Counted from the stretch's first letter, positions 1-6,089 are shown. The stretch: 24,443 nt of DNA from a virus (IMGVR_UViG_3300007363_000099:1-24443); one strand, 5' to 3'. The notes: generated by a model not told the origin, from the sequence alone. A program made the numbers and translations.

Positions 1-68
1 GGACAATAATACGCGTCCCACTTTTCGGAGTAAAGCGAAGGGTGGTTTTGGTCGCACTTTGGGGTCAT
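1..68 (-). CDS. Partial hypothetical protein, cut by window edge
   Basis: An ATG at 68 opens a leftward frame that runs to the edge of the window without a stop. The visible start reads MTPKCDQNHPSLYSEKWDAY, which is natural-looking protein with a cysteine early on. A purine-rich AAAAGGA lies about 12 bases upstream, rather far for a ribosome site. A second leftward frame from an ATG at 81 is also open to the edge but looks less protein-like. Only 22 codons are visible, so no function can be given. Confidence 0.3.
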   Translation of the reverse strand, partial: MTPKCDQNHPSLYSEKWDAYYC

Positions 69-108
69 TTGTTTTCAACATCCTTTTAGTGGAGGCCGTC
101 CCTTATAG

Positions 109-384
109 CTACGCCATAACCAAACATCCGTCGGATTTGACGAAAAATTTACAGATTTTGAGGGAGTCGCTTAGGTACTCGGAAAACTTTTCTTCAGACC
201 GAAAAATCTCGTCGTCTTCATCGATCAAGTCCTCTATTGCTTCGCGCATCCATAGATGAGCTTTTTCTTTGTATTCTTGATTTAGGTCTTCGAATGTTAC
301 GTATTGGGCATCTTGAAGTTCTTCAGCTTCTTTTTTTAGTTTTTGGTACAGCTCTCTATCATCTTTACATTTTTCAAAAATCAT
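109..384 (-). CDS. Hypothetical acidic helical protein (91 aa)
   Basis: The start ATG is preceded by a near-perfect ribosome site (AAAGGAGG, five bases before the ATG), which makes translation credible. The protein is highly charged and rich in Glu, Asp and Lys, with a predicted mostly helical middle (ELYQKLKKEAEELQDAQYV and a later EAIEDLIDEDDEIF stretch). No membrane segment, signal peptide or catalytic motif is seen. It is the last complete gene of a leftward run of small accessory genes. I do not recognise the family. Small acidic phage proteins in such positions are often host-takeover or anti-defence factors, but nothing here shows that. Confidence 0.6.
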   Translation of the reverse strand: MIFEKCKDDRELYQKLKKEAEELQDAQYVTFEDLNQEYKEKAHLWMREAIEDLIDEDDEIFRSEEKFSEYLSDSLKICKFFVKSDGCLVMA

Positions 385-403
385 TTTTGCCTCCTTTTAG
401 CGG

Positions 404-429
404 TTTAAAGATGTTTTTTTATCTTTAAA
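404..429. repeat. AT-rich inverted repeat
   Basis: TTTAAAGAT (404-412) and its exact complement ATCTTTAAA (421-429) flank an eight-base loop GTTTTTTT, in the gap between two leftward genes. The stem has almost no G or C, so it is a weak terminator at best. It could be an mRNA processing or stability hairpin upstream of the gene ending at 109. Confidence 0.5.
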
Positions 430-445
430 AGGTTACACAAACCGA

Positions 446-703
446 TTATTTTTTCCCATTAAAATATTTCCAAGCAACTATCGGCAGCCACTCTCCACAA
501 ATCGTCTTTTTCGGATACACTCTCTTCGCCCCCTTTTTTGAGAGGAAGGTCTTCTCGATAGCCTTCATCCGCTTATTCTCGTAAATTTCCTCATTCGTAA
601 GTTCTCGCCCCTCGACTGCCCACACCTCTTCCCGCAGAGCGGTGGCTGCAGATAGGTAAACAAGTTGATGATATTCCCGACTATATTTAGGAAGGTCAGG
701 CAT
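446..703 (-). CDS. Hypothetical protein (85 aa)
   Basis: The ATG at 703 has a well-placed AGAGGTG six bases upstream, so I chose it. A longer version starting at a GTG at 766 would add 21 residues that also read like protein (NAPFYLWEVLEEVLI), but that GTG has no ribosome site. The protein is basic towards its C-terminus, with charged helices (LTNEEIYENKRMKAIEKTF) and a C-terminal WLPIVAWKYFNGKK. No family is recognised. The 109 bases between this start and the next gene upstream (704-812) hold no other clear gene. Confidence 0.55.
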   Translation of the reverse strand: MPDLPKYSREYHQLVYLSAATALREEVWAVEGRELTNEEIYENKRMKAIEKTFLSKKGAKRVYPKKTICGEWLPIVAWKYFNGKK

Positions 704-812
704 AATCAACACCTCTTCAAGAACTTCCCATAGATAAAAGGGGGCGTTCCTTAAGACTCTCACCACGGGAAAAAAGTTGCATAAGATAGCCCACTTAGCA
801 AATTTTGTAACG

Positions 813-998
813 CTAAGAAAATATCGCCCTTGAGAGTCTTGAAACCGGAAATCCTCGATTCCAGCCTTCTGGAAGTGTCACCGATGAGTCATACTCGCAT
901 TTTACCCATTCTGTGGGTCTTGGTACAGGGTCTGGAACGCTTTCGAATAGAGCCAACACTTGGTGGCGTTTTGTTTTTATGCCGTATTCGCGTCTCAT
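813..998 (-). CDS. Small hypothetical protein coupled to Tad2-like gene
   Basis: A 61-residue frame whose ATG overlaps the stop codon of the Tad2-like gene in an ATGA (995-998), a typical sign of translational coupling. The N-terminus is basic (MRREYGIKTKRHQVLALFES), the centre contains PVPRPTEWVKCEYD, and no known domain is seen. The coupling is the main support that it is a real gene. If real, it is made together with the Tad2-like protein and may serve the same process, but that is inference. Confidence 0.45.
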   Translation of the reverse strand: MRREYGIKTKRHQVLALFESVPDPVPRPTEWVKCEYDSSVTLPEGWNRGFPVSRLSRAIFS

Positions 999-1177
999 TT
1001 CACCTCAAACCAGTCATCAGCTTCACAGTCCTCAAGCACCATGGTATGGTAGCTATTATTGTGTAATACAACACGTCCAGAAGGTGAAAGAGCAAGATAC
1101 AGATCACTTCCCTTCCACCTCTCTCGGGAAAACTTTTTCCCTTCTTTAAGGCTTTTCAACACTTCCGAAAACGTCAT
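995..1177 (-). CDS. DUF2829 / Tad2-like protein (candidate anti-Thoeris)
   Basis: A 60-residue protein with the hallmarks of the DUF2829 family: N-terminal TFSEVLKSLKEGKKFSRERW (the family's F-x-E-A-L-x-x-L-K-x-G-K-x-x-x-R-x-x-W pattern), then G-x-x-L-Y-L, and a C-terminal EADDWFEV matching the family's A-x-D-W-x-V ending. Some DUF2829 proteins are known as Tad2, which bind and sequester the NAD-derived cyclic signal (gcADPR) made by Thoeris ThsB and so block that anti-phage defence. This copy is short: the loop between the two motifs is compact compared with many relatives. The ATG at 1177 has AAAGG seven bases upstream, just after the tRNA 3' end, so it probably shares a transcript with the tRNA. 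Family assignment is fairly sure; anti-Thoeris activity is inferred. Confidence 0.72.
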   Translation of the reverse strand: MTFSEVLKSLKEGKKFSRERWKGSDLYLALSPSGRVVLHNNSYHTMVLEDCEADDWFEVK

Positions 1178-1189
1178 AAACCAACCTTT

Positions 1190-1262
1190 TGCTTACAGAG
1201 AGAGTCGAACTCCCAACCGCCTGATTACAAGTCAGGTGCTCTACCAGTTGAGCTATGTAAGC
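1190..1262 (-). tRNA. tRNA-Thr (anticodon UGU)
   Basis: On the minus strand a complete cloverleaf can be drawn. The acceptor stem is GCTTACA/TGTAAGC (seven pairs) with discriminator A. The D stem is GCTC/GAGC around AACTGGTA. The anticodon stem is CCTGA/TCAGG around the loop CTTGTAA, giving anticodon TGT (reads ACA, threonine). A five-base variable loop follows, then a T stem GGGAG/CTCTC with one G-U pair and loop TTCGACT. No CCA is encoded. The 5' 38 bases overlap the end of the upstream protein gene. It is probably phage-encoded, since phage-like genes lie on both sides. Confidence 0.93.
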
Positions 1263-1620
1263 GGAATGATTCTCCACATTTTTTGCAGAAAAAAGTAGAT
1301 GGATAATCTGCTCTTGCTGCTTCCTCGTGCCACTGATGAATACACTTCTTTTCTGAGCAAAGAGTAGAGGAAATTTCTCCACCTACATTTGCCTTTCTTC
1401 GCTTAATCGCAGTACGGATCCCTAGGATGTTGGTCAAGATAAAAGCGAGATAGAGCGCCGATTGCGCCCAAAGTTCCCTTGACCCATCTAGAAAGCACCA
1501 AAATACATTTGCACATAGCCACAAGATACTCGATACCAGCAAATTACCTCGAGCGTTGACATAGGCGCCAAACAGGCTCACGCCAGTAAAAACCCAAGGA
1601 ATAAATTGAAACAAGCTCAT
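1225..1620 (-). CDS. PnuC-like small membrane protein with zinc-ribbon tail
   Basis: The 131-residue protein has two parts. Residues 1-70 form about three membrane segments, with an N-A-R-G turn and a W-x-x-x-N-x-x-W segment, resembling the short PnuC-like proteins common in phages (PnuC proteins carry nicotinamide riboside into cells). Residues about 88-120 carry C-x5-C, His and C-K-K-C-G, a likely zinc-ribbon. The last 12 codons and the stop lie inside the tRNA-Thr gene, so tRNA processing would cut this mRNA. The start ATG at 1620 has only a weak GAGAA upstream. Transport function is uncertain: half-length PnuC-like proteins are rarely characterised. Confidence 0.62.
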   Translation of the reverse strand: MSLFQFIPWVFTGVSLFGAYVNARGNLLVSSILWLCANVFWCFLDGSRELWAQSALYLAFILTNILGIRTAIKRRKANVGGEISSTLCSEKKCIHQWHEEAARADYPSTFFCKKCGESFRLHSSTGRAPDL

Positions 1621-1648
1621 TGAAACGCGTTCTCATTTTTGGTATACT
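1620..1648 (+). promoter_or_regulatory. Sigma70-type promoter for HTH/ParB-like operon
   Basis: TTGAAA (1620-1625) and TATACT (1643-1648) are separated by exactly 17 bases, each one mismatch or two from consensus. Transcription would begin near 1655. This rules out the TTG at 1639 and makes the ATG at 1651 unlikely as starts, and supports the ATG at 1687. The -35 box overlaps the start codon of the divergent membrane protein gene. Confidence 0.7.
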
Positions 1649-1686
1649 ATATGTCTTTGGATAAAAATAGGTCAAACCAGGTCAAA

Positions 1687-2175
1687 ATGACAGCAAAAGG
1701 AACGACCCCCTTAACCTACACCGAGCGAAAGACAATTGAAGATGGGGTGCGAAAAGGCCTTTCAACGGCTCAAATTGCCTCCATCTTAAAAAGATCGGTA
1801 AATTCCATAAAAGTTGAGATAAGGATTAACGGAGGAAAGGAATCTTACAACGCTGAAAAAAGCCAAACAGCGGCTAACGGTCGCAAAAAAACAAGGCTTC
1901 AAAAAATTTCCTGGCAGCCCACCGAAGAGCAGAGAAAGTTTATCGCGGAAGCTTTGGAAAAAAAGATTCCGTTCACCAAAATTTCCGAGCACACCGGAAT
2001 CCGGCGTCAGACTCTATGGAAGCTTGTTGCAAAAGAGTTCCCAACTTACCAGAAAAAGTCTTCGTGGCAACTTTACGAAAGAGTAGACCATCTAGAAAAC
2101 CTTGTAGAATGCCTGCAACAACAAATTGAAATTATTTTTGACACACTTAAGGAGATGAAAGATGCAACGCACTAA
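1687..2175 (+). CDS. Helix-turn-helix DNA-binding protein (IS30-type HTH_38-like)
   Basis: I start at the ATG at 1687 because the predicted transcription start is near 1655 and AGG sits five bases before this ATG. Residues about 9-45 match the HTH_38 type (LTYTERKTIEDGVRKGLSTA followed by QIASILKRSVNSIK) found at the N-terminus of IS30 transposases and in phage regulators. A second helix-turn-helix-like segment lies near 80-115 (FTKISEHTGIRRQTLWKLV). The C-terminus (about 128-158) is a predicted coiled coil, likely for dimerisation. No DDE transposase domain follows, so it is not a transposase. Its 3' end overlaps the ParB-like gene by 14 bases, so the two are probably co-made. Likely role: DNA-binding regulator or partner of the ParB-like protein. 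Confidence 0.68.
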   Translation: MTAKGTTPLTYTERKTIEDGVRKGLSTAQIASILKRSVNSIKVEIRINGGKESYNAEKSQTAANGRKKTRLQKISWQPTEEQRKFIAEALEKKIPFTKISEHTGIRRQTLWKLVAKEFPTYQKKSSWQLYERVDHLENLVECLQQQIEIIFDTLKEMKDATH

Positions 2176-2911
2176 AGATTACTCTATCTTTAAAAAACAT
2201 CCAAACAATAGAGAAATTATTCAGTCTAATGTAGAAAAAATTAAGAAATCCATCCAGATGAGGAACCTTCTTGAATTTAGGCCCATTCTGGTTGACTCAG
2301 AGATGCGAGTCATGGACGGACAGCATAGACTCGAGGCCGCAAAACTTCTCGGTATTCCTGTCTACTACCAACGAGCGGCTTCTGAGCAAGAAGAAACGCA
2401 TGAAATTATTCTACTCAACGCTTACCAAAAAGCCTGGTCCAACGAAGATTTTCTAAATTATTACACCTCAAAAGGTATTGAAAGCTATGTAAAACTTTCA
2501 AACTTTAAACAAAAAAATAACCTAAAACTTAAAGAAGCAATTGCTCTTTTAACAAGTGGTTGGAGTGGAGATTTTGGAAAAGCTTTTAAGGAAGGAAAGT
2601 TTGTTTTCCCAAACGAACAAAAGGTCCGCGAGGCCTTAACAAACCTAGATAAAATAAAAACTTTTATTTCTTTTGTTATTGAGAAAACGCCGCACAACAG
2701 GTCAATAATGGACTCCGCCGCCTTAAAAAAAGCCTTAATTTATTTCTTCAACATTCACCAAGTGAACTTTGACGTGTTTATGAAGAAGTTAGAGGTAAGG
2801 CTCGACCTTTTTAGACAATGCAACAGGGCCCAAACCTATTTAGAACTCTTTGTGGAGATCTATAACTGGAGGAATCGAGACCCTGTCGACGCGAAAGATA
2901 TGTACATTTAA
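2162..2911 (+). CDS. ParB/Srx-fold domain protein
   Basis: Residues 36-70 carry the ParB/sulfiredoxin-fold signature: RPILVDSEMRVMDGQHRLEA with D-G-Q-H-R at 52-56, then K-L-L-G-I-P-V. In this fold the motif binds nucleotide (CTP in true ParB proteins). The remaining 180 residues are helical and basic and match no ParB HTH domain I recognise, so a chromosome-type partition role is not assured. Phage relatives are variously called ParB-like nucleases. The ATG has a GGAG seven bases upstream inside the preceding gene. It shares a transcript with the HTH protein. It may act in plasmid-like maintenance, host takeover or DNA processing; the sequence does not decide. Confidence 0.75.
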   Translation: MQRTKDYSIFKKHPNNREIIQSNVEKIKKSIQMRNLLEFRPILVDSEMRVMDGQHRLEAAKLLGIPVYYQRAASEQEETHEIILLNAYQKAWSNEDFLNYYTSKGIESYVKLSNFKQKNNLKLKEAIALLTSGWSGDFGKAFKEGKFVFPNEQKVREALTNLDKIKTFISFVIEKTPHNRSIMDSAALKKALIYFFNIHQVNFDVFMKKLEVRLDLFRQCNRAQTYLELFVEIYNWRNRDPVDAKDMYI

Positions 2912-2912
2912 G

Positions 2913-3200
2913 CTAGTTGCCCCATAAGAAGCGATAATTTTTTGTCGCTTCTTCACAAATCTTTACGTATTGCTCGTAAGGAAGATCTGATGTCCTGCAA
3001 ATATTTGCGATCATGCACTCGCACGCATAGATAGCGTTGGGGGGATCGATCCCGTTCTCCATGAAGTGCTGCTGCAAAATCTGACAGGCTTCAGCCGTCT
3101 TTTCGGGAGAGAAGACTGTTACCGCTTTTTCACCCAATTGATCCGGCCGCTCGGATTCTGCTGCGCCCAAGGGTTCTGCCTTTCCTTCGCTTTCTTCCAT
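2913..3200 (-). CDS. Hypothetical protein overlapping terminase end (95 aa)
   Basis: The gene begins inside the last 82 bases of the large terminase gene in another frame. A GAGGGAG eight bases before the ATG at 3200 supports the start. The first 30 residues are Glu/Gly/Ala-rich and probably disordered; residues 31-95 look folded and helical, with several cysteines (ACECMIANICRTS) and a C-terminal NYRFLWGN. No family is recognised. The position, translated from the same message just after the terminase, suggests a packaging or head-related accessory role, which is inference. It converges with the ParB-like gene, with a single base between the two stops. Confidence 0.62.
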   Translation of the reverse strand: MEESEGKAEPLGAAESERPDQLGEKAVTVFSPEKTAEACQILQQHFMENGIDPPNAIYACECMIANICRTSDLPYEQYVKICEEATKNYRFLWGN

Positions 3201-4423
3201 AACTCAAACTCCCTCTCTTCGTTGGATAGTTCTCTTAAATCTTTTCGCTCCCCAAAATGAGAATAGAGGGCGTATCTCAGAGCGTCGCACGCGTGATCAT
3301 TTTTCTTCAAGGGAACGTCCTCTCCTCTTTCCCCTTTCTTGCTGTCCCAGACGTAGGATTGAATCTCTTGGATCAGGTTTTGGCACTTGTATACTATTTT
3401 TAAGTCGCCAACAGCCAACCGCATAGCAACAGATCTAATCCCGTTATCGACATCGTTTTTAGCGTCCCGAAGAACAGCGCTCCCCTTTCGTCTCAGCTCC
3501 ACTTTAAAGCTTGCAGCTGATGGGTCGATGTAAACCGCTTTCGGATGAATGTCGCCTAAGAAGTCGTAAAAGTCATCTGCATACTCTGCATCAGTTTTTT
3601 GAAATCCTTCCTTTTTAGAATCAAAATAATACTCCTTTTCGACCCATATTTTGGGTTCGACAGTATCATTGAATCCAAGTAAAAGAAAACAAGTTGGGTT
3701 ATGGGTTCCATAATCGACGGCTGCAATATAGTATTTGGCAAAAGCTGGAGGCTGCCCTATCACATGAATTCCTTGATCGAAGAAGTCATAAACACTTCCT
3801 TCTGCGAGGCACCATTCTCCCTCAATAAACCTCTTATACCAAAGACCCCGGTACTCTTTTTTGAGGTTTTCGATGAATTCCTTTTCCAGGGAGGGGTTAT
3901 CTTCAATACGGAAGTTAAAGACCTTGATGTCGAGTTCCTCGGCTCGATCAAGGAAATCTTTTTTGAGCCAATGAAACGGGGAATCAGGGTTGGTCGTGCC
4001 AAGCAGCTTTGCCCCTTTACTCGACAAGCGGCTGAGGAGCATCTTATAGAAGCCTTCGGGAATCAAGGTGATTTCATCGACATAGGCACCGGAAAAGGTG
4101 GCGCCACGAATCTTTGACTCCGCCCTCTCGTCATTCGCTCCAATGCAGATGAGCTTTCTCCCGTGGAGCATCATCTCTTGCTTGCCAAGATAGAGGTGAA
4201 CCTTCCCCTTGGTGATCTTGTCGAGCTCGGCGAAGATATTGTTTTTGATGGTGTGGATGGTACGCCCCACAATTGCGATATTGCCAGGGGGCGCCTCTTC
4301 ACACATTCTTAAAAGAGCGTAAAGGGAGATGTGGGATTTGCCCGAACGGACCGACCCCACCCAGATGTTTTGACGAGCGGTTGACTCATGAAAGCTTTTT
4401 AGCTGCTTTTGGCTAAACGGCAT
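3119..4423 (-). CDS. terL: Terminase large subunit (PBSX-type)
   Basis: This is the packaging motor and nuclease that cuts concatemeric phage DNA and pumps it into the prohead. The ATPase domain has Walker A GSVRSGKS (residues 23-30), Walker B GAYVDE (112-117) and the coupling motif GTTNPD (142-147). The C-terminal RNase H-like nuclease has the expected acids: D237 in AAVDYG, D300 in YIDPS, and D376/D380 in DHACDALRYAL. At 434 residues it is full length for the PBSX/Terminase_3-6C group. Its start overlaps the small subunit gene by 11 bases, and its end hosts the start of the next gene. Assignment is secure. Confidence 0.95.
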   Translation of the reverse strand: MPFSQKQLKSFHESTARQNIWVGSVRSGKSHISLYALLRMCEEAPPGNIAIVGRTIHTIKNNIFAELDKITKGKVHLYLGKQEMMLHGRKLICIGANDERAESKIRGATFSGAYVDEITLIPEGFYKMLLSRLSSKGAKLLGTTNPDSPFHWLKKDFLDRAEELDIKVFNFRIEDNPSLEKEFIENLKKEYRGLWYKRFIEGEWCLAEGSVYDFFDQGIHVIGQPPAFAKYYIAAVDYGTHNPTCFLLLGFNDTVEPKIWVEKEYYFDSKKEGFQKTDAEYADDFYDFLGDIHPKAVYIDPSAASFKVELRRKGSAVLRDAKNDVDNGIRSVAMRLAVGDLKIVYKCQNLIQEIQSYVWDSKKGERGEDVPLKKNDHACDALRYALYSHFGERKDLRELSNEEREFELWKKAKERQNPWAQQNPSGRINWVKKR

Positions 4424-4844
4424 TTGAGCTCGTAGATCTTAATTCATCAATTAGATCTTCGATCTGTGGGTCTCTTCCGTGTTTTTCTTGTGTATCCCTA
4501 TCCCAGCCAAACTTGTTCCTCATCATGATCTGATAGATAGCCGCTTCAGACTTTTTAACGCCATCAACCATGTCAATTCCCCTTTGTTCCCAAGCTGCGA
4601 AAGATTTACTTTCTGCTATTTCTTTCTGTGAGGCATCAAAAACGTTTGGTTCTTTTTTGATATAAGAATCCATTGTAACGCAAGTAAGAGTGAAGTCTCC
4701 TTCTTCAAAAAACCATCCTCTTTTAGATCTTCCTGAAGCGATGTGATCGCAGTAACTTTTGTAGGCTTTTTTCTTTAGTTCGTCGGTTGTTAGCTTGGCG
4801 GCTGCTTTGTTTCCCTTTTTAAACTGTCCCTCATGTTTAACCAT
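4413..4844 (-). CDS. terS: Terminase small subunit-like protein
   Basis: The gene lies directly upstream of terL and overlaps it by 11 bases, the usual place for the DNA-recognition subunit. The protein (143 residues) is basic at the N-terminus (VKHEGQFKKGNKAAAKLTTD), has a helical centre (LTCVTMDSYIKKEPNVFD, then WEQRGIDMVDG) and an acidic C-terminus, in keeping with short phage small terminases. I chose the ATG at 4844 because AAGAGAGG sits four bases upstream; a TTG at 4865 would add seven residues with poorer support. Direct motif evidence is weaker than for terL, so function rests partly on position. Confidence 0.75.
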   Translation of the reverse strand: MVKHEGQFKKGNKAAAKLTTDELKKKAYKSYCDHIASGRSKRGWFFEEGDFTLTCVTMDSYIKKEPNVFDASQKEIAESKSFAAWEQRGIDMVDGVKKSEAAIYQIMMRNKFGWDRDTQEKHGRDPQIEDLIDELRSTSSNAV

Positions 4845-4900
4845 AAAACCTCTCTTTGTTTTCAATAAACCACGAACAGAAATTTAATGAAAGATTGTGT

Positions 4901-4928
4901 TTGAAAAAATCTTAGGTGTGTTTATCAT
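4901..4928 (+). promoter_or_regulatory. Sigma70-type promoter for the gene at 4964
   Basis: TTGAAA (4901-4906) and TATCAT (4923-4928) are spaced by 16 bases, each one base from consensus. Transcription would start near 4935, giving a leader of about 30 bases before the ATG at 4964. The region also separates this rightward gene from the leftward terminase genes. Confidence 0.6.
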
Positions 4929-4963
4929 CGGACCTTTTGCTATTCAACCTATAAGGAGTGCTG

Positions 4964-5362
4964 ATGAAAAAACCAAAGACTAAAAAAGAGGGAGAAGAGG
5001 TGGGGATGGATAAAAAGAAACGCCTTCCGGTGCAGTATGAGTATTCGTATATCCCCGCTTTGGGGATGTTTGTCGAAGATATGAAGATCAACAGTGGAAC
5101 CACCCATCGTCACCAGATGGGACAAACTGAGTTTATGGCCATTTTGGATAGAGTTTCGCCGTTTGTTTCTACGGCTGGATCGCTGAGAAATGTAAGCCTT
5201 TGCTCTTCGAAGACAGGAATGTCAACGGGGAGGCTTGGGCTTTTCTTTAGACTCGCTGTTAAAATGGGAATTGCCTCCAAGATTGGTCGCTCTTATTTTT
5301 TCGCCAAAAAAGAGGCTAAACAAGGGTGGGACGAGCTAGTCAATCAGATGATGTCTGCCTAA
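4964..5362 (+). CDS. Putative winged-helix protein, single-gene unit
   Basis: The ATG at 4964 follows AAGGAG at five bases, a strong ribosome site. The 132-residue protein begins with a lysine-rich arm (KKPKTKKEGEEVGMDKKKR). Its second half (about 70-115) reads like a winged helix-turn-helix: a helix around FMAILDRVSPFV, a recognition-helix-like SSKTGMSTGRLGLFFRLAVK, then a short strand pair IASKIGRSYFFA. The gene stands alone between a strong promoter and a strong terminator, opposite to the terminase genes, a layout typical of a regulator or a gene carried as an independent cassette. No named family is recognised, and the DNA-binding idea is an inference from the pattern. Confidence 0.62.
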   Translation: MKKPKTKKEGEEVGMDKKKRLPVQYEYSYIPALGMFVEDMKINSGTTHRHQMGQTEFMAILDRVSPFVSTAGSLRNVSLCSSKTGMSTGRLGLFFRLAVKMGIASKIGRSYFFAKKEAKQGWDELVNQMMSA

Positions 5363-5367
5363 CTTTT

Positions 5368-5400
5368 AGCCCCTCTTATTCAAGGGGGGCTTTTTGTTTT
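5368..5400 (+). terminator. Rho-independent terminator
   Basis: A perfect hairpin just after the stop at 5362: AGCCCC-T-CTT (5368-5377) pairs with AAG-G-GGGGCT (5382-5391), ten pairs with one T-G, around the loop ATTC. It is followed by TTTTTGTTTT. The stem overlaps the last codons of the convergent leftward gene ending at 5376. Confidence 0.88.
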
Positions 5401-5585
5401 TCAATCATTTGAGTCCACGCCGTCACGAGTGTGTCTAGTTGCTCGTAAAGAAACTCGATATCCTTCTTCATTTCATCCTGTCGTTTAAAAAGCGCCTTTC
5501 TCATTGCGTCTTGAGAAGCTCGTAGCTCTAGAATTTTTGCATACAGCGTGTCTTCTTGAAATCCGACGAAGTCTATTTGATTCAT
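5376..5585 (-). CDS. Hypothetical helical/coiled-coil protein (69 aa)
   Basis: The ATG at 5585 has GGGAGGA four bases upstream, so I prefer it to the in-frame ATG 24 bases earlier. The whole protein is predicted helical with heptad-like spacing (AKILELRASQDAMRKALFKR, then MKKDIEFLYEQLDTLV), suggesting a small coiled coil. Its 3' end lies in the stem of the convergent terminator. It follows a leftward terminator at 5635-5670, so it needs its own promoter or relies on read-through. Function unknown. Confidence 0.55.
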   Translation of the reverse strand: MNQIDFVGFQEDTLYAKILELRASQDAMRKALFKRQDEMKKDIEFLYEQLDTLVTAWTQMIEKQKAPLE

Positions 5586-5634
5586 AATTTCCTCCCATTG
5601 GAGGATCAATGATATATGTTGTGTATTTTTAAAG

Positions 5635-5670
5635 AAATAAAAAACCCGCTGGAGCTTTTAGGACCAGCGG
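5635..5670 (-). terminator. Leftward rho-independent terminator
   Basis: CCGCTGG (5646-5652) and CCAGCGG (5664-5670) form a perfect seven-pair stem with an eleven-base loop. On the minus strand it is followed by GTTTTTTATTT. It closes the leftward group RusA - small proteins that ends at 5695. Confidence 0.85.
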
Positions 5671-5694
5671 TAAAAGGCTTTTGATAGGAGGAAC

Positions 5695-5847
5695 TTATTT
5701 GGAACGTGTCTTGGACTTAGCTCGTCTGGCAACTGCATAAGCAATCGCAACAGCTTGTTTCTGAGGTTTCCCAGCGTCCATCTCTCGACGAACGTTTTCT
5801 GAAAATCCCTTCTTACTCTTAGCTGCTTTACCCTTGACGAGAGGCAT
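5695..5847 (-). CDS. Small basic phage protein (50 aa)
   Basis: A short gene reading MPLVKGKAAKSKKGFSENVR at the start, with a centre E-M-D-A-G-K-P-Q-K-Q-A-V-A-I-A-Y and a basic tail. Very similar short proteins (lysine-rich start, then a G-K-P-Q-K-Q-A-x-A-I-A-Y helix) are common in phages and prophages; their function is unknown, though the charge suggests nucleic-acid binding. An AAGG lies five to seven bases before the ATG. The gene starts inside the end of the upstream gene (20-base overlap) and is followed by a terminator, so it closes the operon. Confidence 0.78.
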   Translation of the reverse strand: MPLVKGKAAKSKKGFSENVRREMDAGKPQKQAVAIAYAVARRAKSKTRSK

Positions 5848-6088
5848 GAGAACCTTGTTTCATGACTCTTAGCGATATATAAGAAATTGCAGATTTTTGC
5901 AAGAGCACCGCTTTAAACCTTTCGGTTGGATAAACTTCGATGTAATCGCTCAGAAGGTTTACTTTCTGTACGAGGTCAGCCCATATTCCGTCTACAAATT
6001 CTGATTCATATCCCATCTCTAATACTTCACCTGAGTTGAGGTGAAAGGTGATGATGCAATCTTGAAGCTCTTCCTCGGGTGTATGCAT
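5828..6088 (-). CDS. Hypothetical protein (86 aa)
   Basis: The ATG at 6088 follows the RusA stop by one base, and GGAAG six bases upstream serves as ribosome site, so the two are coupled. The first half looks like a small beta-rich domain (CIITFHLNSGEVLEM), followed by a helix (IWADLVQKVNLLSDYI) and strands around IEVYPTERFKAVLL. No family is recognised. Being in one operon with RusA suggests an accessory role in DNA metabolism, which is inference only. Confidence 0.55.
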   Translation of the reverse strand: MHTPEEELQDCIITFHLNSGEVLEMGYESEFVDGIWADLVQKVNLLSDYIEVYPTERFKAVLLQKSAISYISLRVMKQGSHASRQG

Positions 6089-6089
6089 A

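Noticed and set aside
1190-1262. tRNA-Thr as a phage attachment site
   Set aside because: No integrase gene and no second copy of the tRNA 3' end in the window.
1146-1382. Leftward frame of 78 codons across the tRNA
   Set aside because: It runs through the tRNA in a frame other than the membrane-protein gene, has no ribosome site, and its sequence (YIAQLVEHLTCNQAVGSS) is the well-known spurious translation of a tRNA gene.
1687-2175. IS30-type transposase
   Set aside because: Only the helix-turn-helix part is similar; there is no DDE catalytic domain and there are no terminal inverted repeats.
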